The notes under the pieces were generated by a model, which was not told the origin of the DNA, made no database searches, and saw only the letters and a list, made by a program, of their open reading frames with translations. The translations under genes and the position numbers were made by a program. A stretch of DNA of 44,741 nt. Origin: Rhodobacterales bacterium (lineage in GTDB: Bacteria > Pseudomonadota > Alphaproteobacteria > Rhodobacterales > Rhodobacteraceae). The stretch is from assembly GCA_026400325.1 (NCBI GenBank), contig JAPLPF010000164.1, forward strand, positions 1-44,741, given 5' to 3'. Positions 24,658 through 32,637 of the stretch are shown piece after piece. The stretch's first letter is position 1, and each line of letters opens with the position of its first letter.

Positions 24658-25317
24658 ATGTTCCTGCGTATCCTGGTTGCCGCCCTATTTCTGGCCATTC
24701 CTGCTGCGGCGGAAACCATTTGCGAGCCGCCGCGGGGCACGGCCCTGACCGTTGTCGGCGTAGCCTCGAACGACACGCTGAACATGCGCAGCGGGCCGGC
24801 TGCCTCCAACCCCATCGTTTCGGCCATCGGGCCGAACGAACGCGGGGTCACCGCGACGGGCCGCGTGTCCTGGGCACGGGGGCAGTGCACCACCACCTGT
24901 TCAGGCGCTGCGGGCGGGCTGAACGACACCGGACGCTCCATCGCCTTTGGCTGCAAGGCGCGGGGCGACATCTGGTACGAGGTGCGTCGGTCGAACGGTG
25001 CGGTCGGCTGGTCATCGGCCCGGTTTCTTGACCTGGCCAGCGGTGCCGCGACCACCCCGCCCGCCCCCTCGCGTCCGGTGATCGAGTCACGCTTCAGCTA
25101 TACCTGCGGTGCAAGCGGGCGGATGACGGTCGAGGTGCACAAGGGTGGTGGACAGGCGGATGTGACGATCAGCGGCAAGACCTACCGGCTGCAGCAACGC
25201 GCCAACGCGGCCCTGCGCCTGTCTTTTCAGGCCAGCGACGGGGCGCGGCTGCGCGGCGGCCGGGATCTGGTCGAGTGGCGCTGGCCAAACGGCACCCGGA
25301 TCAATTGCCTCAGGTAA
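24658..25317 (+). CDS. Periplasmic SH3 and MliC-like domain protein
   Basis: This 219-residue protein starts with a signal peptide (FLRILVAALFLAIPAAA). It contains a bacterial SH3 domain (LNMRSGPAASNPIVSAIGP ... WYEVRRSNGAVGWSSARFL, about residues 40-125). The C-terminal stretch resembles MliC, the periplasmic inhibitor of C-type lysozyme: FSYTCGASGRMTVEV near residue 145, then GKTYRLQQ and a final NCLR, with one cysteine at each end. The combination suggests a cell-envelope protein that binds peptidoglycan and inhibits lysozyme. The MliC assignment is by motif only. Confidence 0.75.
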   Translation: MFLRILVAALFLAIPAAAETICEPPRGTALTVVGVASNDTLNMRSGPAASNPIVSAIGPNERGVTATGRVSWARGQCTTTCSGAAGGLNDTGRSIAFGCKARGDIWYEVRRSNGAVGWSSARFLDLASGAATTPPAPSRPVIESRFSYTCGASGRMTVEVHKGGGQADVTISGKTYRLQQRANAALRLSFQASDGARLRGGRDLVEWRWPNGTRINCLR

Positions 25318-25406
25318 GGCGCGCTGGCAGATCGGACGCAGGTGGCGGCGATCAGGCTGCTGATGTCACGCTGATGGCGCAGACTGTCCGGCGGGGCGGG
25401 GCCGGA

Positions 25407-26621
25407 TCAGATGATTGCGCCTTCAACCACGGCCCGCCCTGCCGCAATCCGGCCAAAGTGAAAGGGGGTCAGGTCCAGCGTTTGATAGCCGCCGTGGATG
25501 ATCCATTCTGCCGTTGCCCGCCCCATTGCCGGGGATTGCTGCAGGCCGTGGCCGGAAAAACCGTTGAGAAAAAGGAAATTCTCCACATGCGGATGCGGCC
25601 CTGTGACCGCGTTCTGGTCCAGCGTGTTGTAGTCGTAATGGCCGACCCATTCGCTTATCACCTTCACCGCCTCGAAGGCCGGAATGCGGGTGGCGATAGC
25701 GGGCCAGATCTTTTCGTCCCAAAGGCCGTAGTCCATTGCGAAATCATCGAAATCGACCGCAGGATCGTGGTCGGCATGGCCACCGATCATGTAGGTCCCG
25801 CCGCCGACTTCGCGCATGTGGACCCCAGAGGGGTCAATGGTCAGCGGCAAGGCGCGATCCAGGGGACGCTCGGCCTGGATCACCCAGGTAAAGCGTTTGC
25901 GCGGTTCGATGGGCAGGGCGATCCCGGTCATCGAGGCGGTCTGCGCGCCGCGTGGCCCGGAGGCGTTGACGACGGTGCCGCACGCGATGACACGGCCTGA
26001 CCGCAGATTGACGGAATGAACGCGATCGCCTTTGGAGGAGAGGGTCATCGCGATCACCTCGTCCGCCACATACTCCACCCCGGCCTCGCGCGCCTTTCGG
26101 CGAAACCAGTCAAAGACGGTGGAGCCATCGAAATAGCCTTCGTCCCTGGTGTTGATCGATCCAAGGTCAAGATCGCCGACCTCATAGAAGGGAAACTCGG
26201 CCTTGATCTGCTCCGGGGTCAGAAGGCGCGTCTCGGCCCCGGCGGCACGCTGCACCTTCTGGTTTCTGCGCAAGATGTCCGAGAACGCCGGGCTGTCGGA
26301 CAGATACAGATAGCCGAAGTTCTGGATCTTCAGGTCCGGCACCCGATCATCACCACCCATCTGGCTGCGCAGGGTCTGCACGAATTCGGCCCCGAACTGC
26401 GAGATGCGGATGTTGAGCTCGGTCGAGAACTGCTGGCGGATGCAGGAGTTGGTGTGCGTCGTGCCAGCCTGCGCATAGGAGGGGTCGCGCTCAAGCACCA
26501 GAACCCGACCGGTGAAGCCCAGGCGCCCCAGCCACCATGCGGTCGAGGACCCCATGATTGCACCGCCGATGATCACCACGTCGTAGTGATCGTGCGTCGG
26601 TCCTGCCTGAAAGCCTTGCAT
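25407..26621 (-). CDS. FAD-dependent oxidoreductase (DAO family)
   Basis: This 404-residue flavoprotein has an N-terminal dinucleotide-binding motif (YDVVIIGGAIMGSSTAWWL, with VLVLERD after it) and the D-amino-acid/sarcosine-oxidase-type fold. NGFSGHGLQQSPAMGRATAEW near the C-terminus is the FAD-binding end block. Relatives oxidise amino or N-methyl groups. It lies 68 bases after phnM on the same strand. Some phosphonates release sarcosine-like products after C-P cleavage, so a link to that locus is possible but unproven. The ATG at 26621 is preferred over the longer frame. Confidence 0.87.
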   Translation of the reverse strand: MQGFQAGPTHDHYDVVIIGGAIMGSSTAWWLGRLGFTGRVLVLERDPSYAQAGTTHTNSCIRQQFSTELNIRISQFGAEFVQTLRSQMGGDDRVPDLKIQNFGYLYLSDSPAFSDILRRNQKVQRAAGAETRLLTPEQIKAEFPFYEVGDLDLGSINTRDEGYFDGSTVFDWFRRKAREAGVEYVADEVIAMTLSSKGDRVHSVNLRSGRVIACGTVVNASGPRGAQTASMTGIALPIEPRKRFTWVIQAERPLDRALPLTIDPSGVHMREVGGGTYMIGGHADHDPAVDFDDFAMDYGLWDEKIWPAIATRIPAFEAVKVISEWVGHYDYNTLDQNAVTGPHPHVENFLFLNGFSGHGLQQSPAMGRATAEWIIHGGYQTLDLTPFHFGRIAAGRAVVEGAII

Positions 26622-26689
26622 GAATGTCCCCGAGGCCGGCCCCATACCGGCGCGGGGACCGGTGTATCGCAGCGCGCAAGGGTCGGCAA

Positions 26690-27832
26690 TCAGCCGATGC
26701 GCTGCCCTTCCACCCAGACCCCCCGCAAGGCGGCAGCCCGGCCGATCCGGGCGACGCGGATCACATCGGCGCGCAGGCCCGGTCGAAGAACCCCGCGATC
26801 GGCAAGACCCGTCGCTTCGGCAGGGGCTTTCGTGACGGTAGCCACCCCGCGCGCGACATCCCCCCAGAGATCGCCCAGAAACAGCGCCCCGGAAAGCAGC
26901 GACGAGGGCACATAATCCGACGACAGGATGTCCAGAAGCCCGGCCTCGGCCAGTTCCTTTGCGGCGACGTTGCCGGAATGGCTGCCCCCCCGAACCAGGT
27001 TGGGGCCGCCCATCATGACCTTGATGCCATGCTGATGGCAGGCGGCGGCGGCTTCTTCGGTCGTCGGAAACTCGGCGAAGTGGACACCGTGACCGGCACT
27101 GACGCGCACCTGTTCGCCCGTGGTATCGTCGTGGCTGGCAAGAACAGCGCCAAAGCGGCGGGCCGCCGTCACTACGGCGGCTTCGTGCGCGTCGCCAAGC
27201 CGGGCACGCAGGGCCAGTTGGGTCGTGACGTGGTCCGCCCAGTCGGCCTCGGACAGGCCGTACTTGCCGGTGTAATAGTCCTTGAGCTTGGAGATATCGC
27301 GGAACTGGCGCTGACCGGGGGTGTGGTCCATCAGGCTGACAATGCCGATCTGGTCCTCGGGGCCGAACTTGGCCAGCTCATCCACCAGCGTCTCGGAACA
27401 GACCTCGGCCCGCAAGTGCAGGAAATGGCTGATCTTCAGCGCCCCTTCGCGGCGCAGATCAAGGATTTCATCTGCCAGCGCCCGGGCATATTCGCCGTAG
27501 CTGGTCTTGCCAGCCGCCACCAGTGACCCCACCCGCAGCGCATCAAAGACCGTGGTGATCCCGGTCGAGGCAAGCTCGGCGTCATGGGCGACGATGGCGG
27601 ACTGGTGCGGCCAGGCGACCTTGGGGCGCGGCTCGATGTGGCGTTCAAGGTTGTCGGTGTGAAGCTCTACCAGGCCGGGCATCACCAGGTCGCCACCGCA
27701 GTCCACCGCCCCCGGTGGAATGCCGCCGCCTTCGGTGATTTCGGCAATCCGCCCCTCGGCTAGACGCAGGCTGCCACGCAGCACCTCGGCTTCAAGCACC
27801 AGGGTCGCATTGGCAAGAATCGTTTCGGTCAT
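26690..27832 (-). CDS. phnM: Alpha-D-ribose 1-methylphosphonate 5-triphosphate diphosphatase
   Basis: This 380-residue amidohydrolase-fold enzyme removes diphosphate from ribose-phosphonate 5-triphosphate, giving the substrate of the C-P lyase. Metal-binding features are visible: PGLVELHTDNLERHIEPRP near residue 52, LASHDDTT and the C-terminal SSDYVPSSLL. The length matches PhnM. It lies at the left end of the locus, separated from phnN by the oppositely oriented DUF1045 gene. A second, quite different phnM-like gene lies at 34517-35671. Confidence 0.93.
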   Translation of the reverse strand: MTETILANATLVLEAEVLRGSLRLAEGRIAEITEGGGIPPGAVDCGGDLVMPGLVELHTDNLERHIEPRPKVAWPHQSAIVAHDAELASTGITTVFDALRVGSLVAAGKTSYGEYARALADEILDLRREGALKISHFLHLRAEVCSETLVDELAKFGPEDQIGIVSLMDHTPGQRQFRDISKLKDYYTGKYGLSEADWADHVTTQLALRARLGDAHEAAVVTAARRFGAVLASHDDTTGEQVRVSAGHGVHFAEFPTTEEAAAACHQHGIKVMMGGPNLVRGGSHSGNVAAKELAEAGLLDILSSDYVPSSLLSGALFLGDLWGDVARGVATVTKAPAEATGLADRGVLRPGLRADVIRVARIGRAAALRGVWVEGQRIG

Positions 27833-27885
27833 CGTCCGTCATCCTGTCTTGGTATCGTGCCAAAGCAGGCGCTTCGTGCCATGAA

Positions 27886-27907
27886 GGTGTCACACCGTTG
27901 TGACACC
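27886..27907. promoter_or_regulatory. Perfect palindrome between divergent phnM and DUF1045 genes
   Basis: GGTGTCACA and TGTGACACC face each other across CCGT, a perfect 9-bp inverted repeat. It lies 53 bases before phnM and 20 bases before the DUF1045 gene, where an operator controlling both would be expected. It does not match the direct-repeat layout of a Pho box. An imperfect repeat (CCTGTCTTGG facing CCAAAGCAGG) lies beside it at 27843-27869. Confidence 0.55.
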
Positions 27908-27927
27908 CGGAAGCTACGCCCCGCGTC

Positions 27928-28608
27928 ATGGACCAGTTGAAGCGCCTTGCCGTCTATTTTGCCCCACGCCCCGGGGCCTTTGCCGATCAGGCCGCGGCCT
28001 GGCTTGGCTGGGATGCCGTCCGTGGCACAACCCTGCCACAGCCGGACCTTCCGGGGATCGCCTTCCCCGCCGTGCTGACCGCCGAGGCCCGCCGTTACGG
28101 ATTTCATGGCACCCTGCGCGCGCCCTTCCGACCGGCACCGGGCATCGGTGAAGCCGAGGCTGGCCAGCGGCTTGAAATGCTTGCCGCCCGTCTTGCACCG
28201 GTCACTTGCGAAGGCTTGTCGATCGAGAACCTTCAGGGTTTTCTCGCGCTGACCCCGCTGGGCTGCGAAGCTGCCCTGCTGGAGCTTGGTGCGGCCGTGG
28301 TCGAAGGCACGAACGACCTTCGCGCACCGCTGACCGAGGCCGAGGTTGCCCGTCGCCGCCCCGAGACGCTGAGCCCCCGCCAACGCGCCCTGCTTCAGGC
28401 CTGGGGCTATCCGCATGTGATGGAGGAGTTCCGCTTTCACCTGACGTTGACCGACCGGCTTCCCGAACCCGGCCCGGTGATGGACGCACTGGCCACGCAT
28501 TTCGCGCCTGTGCTGCCCCGGCCCTTCCGGATCGAGGATCTGTGCCTGTTCGGCGAGGATGCGGCCGGCCGGTTCCATTTCCTGCACCGCTATCCACTGA
28601 CCGGCTGA
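27928..28608 (+). CDS. DUF1045 phosphonate-locus protein (2H phosphoesterase-like)
   Basis: This 226-residue protein matches the DUF1045 family that accompanies C-P lyase genes. It carries two HxT-type motifs, His60-Gly-Thr-Leu and His171-Leu-Thr-Leu, spaced as in 2H phosphoesterases, which act on cyclic phosphodiesters. It ends with LCLFGEDAAGRFHFLHRYPL. The gene runs opposite to its neighbours and overlaps the 3' end of phnN by 19 bases. C-P lyase yields a ribose 1,2-cyclic phosphate that PhnP normally opens, and no phnP is in the window, so this protein is a candidate for that step (inference). Confidence 0.88.
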   Translation: MDQLKRLAVYFAPRPGAFADQAAAWLGWDAVRGTTLPQPDLPGIAFPAVLTAEARRYGFHGTLRAPFRPAPGIGEAEAGQRLEMLAARLAPVTCEGLSIENLQGFLALTPLGCEAALLELGAAVVEGTNDLRAPLTEAEVARRRPETLSPRQRALLQAWGYPHVMEEFRFHLTLTDRLPEPGPVMDALATHFAPVLPRPFRIEDLCLFGEDAAGRFHFLHRYPLTG

Positions 28609-29114
28609 AGCGCCGCCAGAAGCCCGGCGATGCCAGCCTCGGGTGTGCTGTCGTTGACAACGATGCGGGCCGTGACACCGTCGGGCACCGTGAAGGCGGC
28701 GCGGGCAAGACGGGCGCGAATCTCTGCCCCGGTTTCACGGCCCCGTGCAGCAAGCCGCGCTGCAAGCACGTCATCGGGCGCCGTGACAAGAATGACCTGA
28801 AGATCGGGAAAGACCCTTGCGGCATCGGTCAGAACCGCCCGGCTGCCGTTGAAGATCACGTCGCCCGGCCGCTCGACCTCGGTCCTTGGCAGACCATAGC
28901 TCAACCCGTGCGCTTGCCAGGACAGCGCAAAATCGCCCAGTGCGACGCGGGCAAGGAAGTCGGCTTCGGTGATCGCCTCATGATCTTCCCCTCCGGCATC
29001 TGCGGGGCGGGTTATGGCCCGGCGCACAAGGTGCAGATCGGGCCGCGCGGCAAGCGCACCCCGGATCAGCAGGTCCTTTCCGGCCCCCGATGGCCCGACC
29101 ACGGCGAAGATCAA
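28590..29114 (-). CDS. phnN: Ribose 1,5-bisphosphate phosphokinase
   Basis: This 174-residue P-loop kinase converts ribose 1,5-bisphosphate to PRPP, returning the ribose carrier to nucleotide synthesis. The guanylate-kinase-like P-loop FAVVGPSGAGKD opens the protein, and TRPADAGGEDHEAIT is the usual second block. It starts at TTG (29114), overlapping the phnL stop in a TTGA, so it is coupled to phnL. It is the last gene of the phnG-to-N run. Confidence 0.93.
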   Translation of the reverse strand: MIFAVVGPSGAGKDLLIRGALAARPDLHLVRRAITRPADAGGEDHEAITEADFLARVALGDFALSWQAHGLSYGLPRTEVERPGDVIFNGSRAVLTDAARVFPDLQVILVTAPDDVLAARLAARGRETGAEIRARLARAAFTVPDGVTARIVVNDSTPEAGIAGLLAALQPVSG

Positions 29115-29794
29115 GCTGCCAGCCCCGGTGTGAAGCGTGCCACATCGACCAGCCGGTCGCAGACGCGGGCGCGGGCGGCCTCGTCATGGAAGATGCCCAG
29201 GATCGCGGCCCCCCTTGCCTTGGCCTCTTCGATCAGTGTCAGCACGACCTCGCGGTTCGCGGCGTCCAGGCTGGCTGTCGGCTCGTCAAGCAGGAGGACC
29301 GGGTAGGCGTGGGCAAAGCCCCGGGCTATGTTGACCCGCTGCTGCTCGCCCCCCGAAAAGGTGGTCGGCGACAGGGACCACAGACCCTCGGGGATGTTAA
29401 GCCGCCGCAGAAGGTCTGCGGCCCGGCCGCGGGCCTCATCGACCGGGGTGCGAAGGGCAAGAAGCGGCTCGGCCACCACGTCCAGCGACGGCACGCGCGG
29501 CACGACGCGCAGGAACTGGCTGACATAGCCCAGCGTCTCGCGCCGAAGGGCGATGATCTGGCGCGGGGAGGCGGTGGCGACATCAAGCCCGCCCACGAAA
29601 AGACTGCCGCCAGCCGCAAGATAGTTGCCATATATCATGCGCATCAGGGTGGACTTGCCCGCACCCGAAGGCCCGGTCAGCCCGACACATTCGCCGGGGT
29701 GCACGGTCAGCGTGGCGCCAGCCATGACCGGAATGACCGCACCGCCCTGATTGTGCAGGACAAAAGCCTTGGAGAGGTTGTCGATCCGGATCAT
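29111..29794 (-). CDS. phnL: Phosphonate C-P lyase system ABC-type protein PhnL
   Basis: This 227-residue ATPase is of the ABC fold but is not a transporter component; it works with PhnGHI in forming the ribose-phosphonate intermediate. Walker A TGPSGAGKSTLM, signature FSGGEQQRVNIARGF and Walker B VLLLDEPTASLD are clear. The start at 29794 follows phnK by four bases. The length fits PhnL. Confidence 0.94.
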   Translation of the reverse strand: MIRIDNLSKAFVLHNQGGAVIPVMAGATLTVHPGECVGLTGPSGAGKSTLMRMIYGNYLAAGGSLFVGGLDVATASPRQIIALRRETLGYVSQFLRVVPRVPSLDVVAEPLLALRTPVDEARGRAADLLRRLNIPEGLWSLSPTTFSGGEQQRVNIARGFAHAYPVLLLDEPTASLDAANREVVLTLIEEAKARGAAILGIFHDEAARARVCDRLVDVARFTPGLAA

Positions 29795-29798
29795 GGCA

Positions 29799-30584
29799 TC
29801 AGACCTGCAGGACGGAAGAAACAAGAAGCTGTGAATAGGCATGCTGAGGATCGTCGAGCACCTGGTCGGTCAGGCCCTGTTCTACCACGCGACCGGATTT
29901 CATCACCATCAACCGGTGGGCCAGCAGACGCACGACTGCAAGATCATGCGTGACGATGATGACGGAAAGCCCCAGGTCGCGGACCAGGCCGCGCAGAAGG
30001 TCAAGGAGGCGCGCCTGCACGGAAACATCCAGGCCCCCGGTCGGTTCGTCCATGAACACAAGGCGCGGCGCGGTCACCAGGTTGCGCGCAATCTGCAGGC
30101 GCTGCTGCATCCCGCCCGAAAAGGCCGAAGGGCGGTCGTCGATCCGGTCGGCGGCGATCTCGACCCGGGCAAGCCAGTCCTGTGCCTTGTCCCGGATTTC
30201 GCCGTAGTGGCGCGCGCCAATGGCCATGAGCCTTTCGCCCACGTTGCCGCCCGCGCTGACGCCCATCCGCAGCCCGTCGCGCGGGTTCTGGTGGACATAG
30301 GCCCAGTCGGTACGCCCAAGGCGGCGGCGTTCGGTCTCGGACATCGCCAGCACGTCGCGTCCATCATAGGCCACCCGCCCCAGATCGGGCTGCAGATGCC
30401 CGGCAAGGCAGGAAAGCAGCGTCGACTTGCCAGACCCGCTTTCGCCGACAATCCCAAGCACCTCGCCGGGGTAAAGATCAAAGCTGACGTCAAGGCAGCC
30501 GATGCGGGGGCCGTAGCGTTTGGTCAACCCGTCAACGCGCAGAAGCGGCTGGTCGGTCATGGCAATCCGTTCCATCGCGGTCAT
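29799..30584 (-). CDS. phnK: Phosphonate C-P lyase system protein PhnK
   Basis: This 261-residue ABC-type ATPase binds the PhnGHIJ core complex. It has Walker A GESGSGKSTL, the family-typical YVHQNPRDGLRM, signature FSGGMQQRLQIARNL and Walker B VFMDEPTGGLD. The ATG at 30584 overlaps the phnJ stop in an ATGA; a second ATG at 30560 gives the usual short N-terminus and is a possible alternative start. Confidence 0.94.
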   Translation of the reverse strand: MTAMERIAMTDQPLLRVDGLTKRYGPRIGCLDVSFDLYPGEVLGIVGESGSGKSTLLSCLAGHLQPDLGRVAYDGRDVLAMSETERRRLGRTDWAYVHQNPRDGLRMGVSAGGNVGERLMAIGARHYGEIRDKAQDWLARVEIAADRIDDRPSAFSGGMQQRLQIARNLVTAPRLVFMDEPTGGLDVSVQARLLDLLRGLVRDLGLSVIIVTHDLAVVRLLAHRLMVMKSGRVVEQGLTDQVLDDPQHAYSQLLVSSVLQV

Positions 30585-31513
30585 GGCGCGCCCTCCGTCC
30601 CGGGCCAAATTCCTTGGAAGGAATTTGCAAAAGTCTTTGAAGACTTCTGGTCGCCGCCCAACCGACCGATCAGGCCCCGCGCCCGCCGCCCGGCGCAGAA
30701 ATCGGTGTCCGAGCAGACGAACATCCGCCCGCCCGCGTCATCGGTGATCACTTCGTCAAGATAGCTGACCTTTGCCCCGCAAAGATCACAGTCATGCGCG
30801 GCCTTGGTTGCCTGAAAGGGGTGGTCCTCGAAGTCAAGGCTGACCACTTCGGCATAGGGCGGCAACGCGTAGATACGCTGTTCGCGCCCCGCGCCGAACA
30901 GCTGGATCGCGGGATTGGCGGTCAACTTAGGGTTGTCGAACTTCGGGATCGGTGAGGGGTCCATCACATAACGCCCCTCGACGCGGACCGGATAGGCATA
31001 GGCGGTGGCGATCTGGCCGTGCCGGGCAATGTCCTCGTAAAGCTTCACATGCATCAGGCCATATTCCTCAAGCTCATGCATCTTGCGCGTCTCGGTCTCA
31101 CGCGGTTCCAGAAAGCGCAGGGGTTCGGGGATCGGAACCTGATAAACCAGGATCTGCCCTTCGGTCAGCGGGGTTTCCGGGATCCGGTGGCGGGTCTGGA
31201 TGACCGTGGCATCCGCCGTGGCTTCGGTCACGGCGACTCCGGCCGTGCGCTGGAAGAAGCGCCGGATACTGACCGCGTTCGTCGTGTCGTCCGCGCCCTG
31301 GTCGATCACCTTCAGCCGGTCCTCGGGCACAAGGCAGGCCGCCGTCACCTGCACCCCGCCGGTGCCCCAGCCATAGGGCATCGGCATCTCGCGGCTGGCG
31401 AAAGGCACCTGGTAGCCGGGCACCGCGATGCCCTTCAGGATCGCCCGGCGGATCATCCGCTTGGTCTGTTCGTCCAGGTAGGCAAAGTTGTAGGCAATAG
31501 CTGGCGCGGTCAT
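30581..31513 (-). CDS. phnJ: Carbon-phosphorus lyase (radical SAM) PhnJ
   Basis: This 310-residue enzyme breaks the C-P bond of ribose-phosphonate using a [4Fe-4S] cluster and S-adenosylmethionine. The four key cysteines are at 242, 245, 267 and 273 (HDCDLCG ... VCSDTDFC), matching the known PhnJ pattern. The gene overlaps phnI and phnK in ATGA junctions. The last 23 or so residues, after LIGRLGG, are encoded by a tandem hairpin repeat and look like an added tail, since the family normally ends soon after the cysteine motif. Confidence 0.95.
   Translation of the reverse strand: MTAPAIAYNFAYLDEQTKRMIRRAILKGIAVPGYQVPFASREMPMPYGWGTGGVQVTAACLVPEDRLKVIDQGADDTTNAVSIRRFFQRTAGVAVTEATADATVIQTRHRIPETPLTEGQILVYQVPIPEPLRFLEPRETETRKMHELEEYGLMHVKLYEDIARHGQIATAYAYPVRVEGRYVMDPSPIPKFDNPKLTANPAIQLFGAGREQRIYALPPYAEVVSLDFEDHPFQATKAAHDCDLCGAKVSYLDEVITDDAGGRMFVCSDTDFCAGRRARGLIGRLGGDQKSSKTFANSFQGIWPGTEGAP
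30606..30649. repeat. Tandem hairpin repeat forming the 3' end of phnJ
   Basis: Two hairpins stand side by side. CAAATTCCTT and AAGGAATTTG form a perfect 10-bp stem at 30606-30627. CAAAAGTCTT and AAGACTTCTG pair at 9 of 10 positions at 30628-30649. The first resembles the hairpin at 13287-13310. The element is read through in frame by phnJ. Confidence 0.75.
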
Positions 31514-32637
31514 TCTGCAGCCTCCCGCAAGGCAGTTGCTTCCGCTCGCAATCGGCGGACCAATTCCAGCTCGGCCTGGAAATCGACGTAGTGCGGCAGC
31601 TTGATGTGCTCAAGGAACCCAGTCGCCTGGATGTTGTCGCAGTGCATGAGGACAAACTCCTCGTCCTGCGCCGGGGCGCCGATGTTGTCCTCGCCCAATT
31701 CCTTCCAGCGCAGGGCGCGGTCGACAAGGCTCATGGAAATCGCCTTGCGTTCGGACTGGCCAAGGACCAGCCCATAGCCGCGGGTGAACTGCGGCGGTTC
31801 GGTTTTCGAGCCCTTGAACTGGTTCACCGTTTCGCATTCGGTCACCTCGATCTCGCCGATCTCGACGGCAAAGCCAAGCTCGGGGATGTCGACCTCGACA
31901 GCCACGCGCCCGATCCGCAGTTCGCCCACGAAAGCGTGGGTGCGCCCATAGCCGCGCTGGGTGGAATAGGCCATCGACAGCACGAACCCTTCATCCCCCC
32001 GGGCGAGCGCCTGCAGCCGCAGCGCCCGGTCGGCGGGCAGCTCCATCGGCTCGCGCGTAAGATCGGGCGGGGTGGCATCGGAGGCGGCAAGCGCTTCGAT
32101 CAGCCCGTCACGGTTCAGGATCTCGGTGACATGCGGGACAGGTTGCGGCACCCCCCCACCCCGGCCCTCTCCCGCAAGGGGGGAGGGAGGCGCCTCCTCT
32201 TGCCGTTGTGGAGAGGTGCGCGTCGCCCCGCCGGCCATCAGCGCAAAATCCAGCAGCCGGTGCGTATAGTCGAAGGTTGGCCCCAGCACCTGCCCGCCCG
32301 GCAAGTCCTTGAACGTCGCCGAGATGCGCCGGTCTGGCTGCATCGCCCCCGTGTCCACCGGGTTGGACGCCCCAAGACGGGGCAGCGTCGTGCGGTAGGC
32401 GCGGATGAGAAACACCGCCTCGATCAGGTCGCCGCGCGCCTGCTTGATGGCAAGTGCCGCAAGGTCGGGATCGAAAAGCGACCCCTCGGCCATCACCCGG
32501 TTGACGGCAAGGGCCATCTGCGACCGGATCTGGGCGACGGTCAGCTCGGGGATTGCCGTATCGCCACGGCGTTCCTCGGCCAGCCAGGCATGGGCGTTGT
32601 CGATGGCGCGTTCGCCACCCTTGACCGCAACATACAT
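31510..32637 (-). CDS. phnI: Phosphonate C-P lyase core complex protein PhnI
   Basis: This 375-residue protein is the nucleosidase of the C-P lyase complex that, with PhnG, H and L, couples phosphonate to ribose triphosphate from ATP. Family features include MYVAVKGGERAI at the N-terminus and GYGRTHAFVGELRIG later. About residues 140-168 (TSPQRQEEAP ... SPLAGEGRGGG) come from an inserted palindromic repeat, between the conserved HRLLDFALMAGG and HVTEILNRDGLI blocks. The frame is intact, so the protein is probably functional with an extra loop. It starts just before the phnH stop with no gap. Confidence 0.94.
   Translation of the reverse strand: MYVAVKGGERAIDNAHAWLAEERRGDTAIPELTVAQIRSQMALAVNRVMAEGSLFDPDLAALAIKQARGDLIEAVFLIRAYRTTLPRLGASNPVDTGAMQPDRRISATFKDLPGGQVLGPTFDYTHRLLDFALMAGGATRTSPQRQEEAPPSPLAGEGRGGGVPQPVPHVTEILNRDGLIEALAASDATPPDLTREPMELPADRALRLQALARGDEGFVLSMAYSTQRGYGRTHAFVGELRIGRVAVEVDIPELGFAVEIGEIEVTECETVNQFKGSKTEPPQFTRGYGLVLGQSERKAISMSLVDRALRWKELGEDNIGAPAQDEEFVLMHCDNIQATGFLEHIKLPHYVDFQAELELVRRLRAEATALREAAE
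32140..32218. repeat. Palindromic repeat inserted in frame in phnI
   Basis: The segment contains facing CCCTCTCCC and GGGGAGGG arms and encodes PPSPLAGEGRGGG on the phnI strand. This peptide is typical of a dispersed proteobacterial palindrome. A relative lies at 7880-7965. It interrupts a linker rather than a conserved block of PhnI. Confidence 0.75.

Noticed and set aside
27886-27907. Palindrome as a second Pho box
   Set aside because: The Pho box is a direct repeat with 11-bp spacing; this site is an inverted repeat with a four-base centre.
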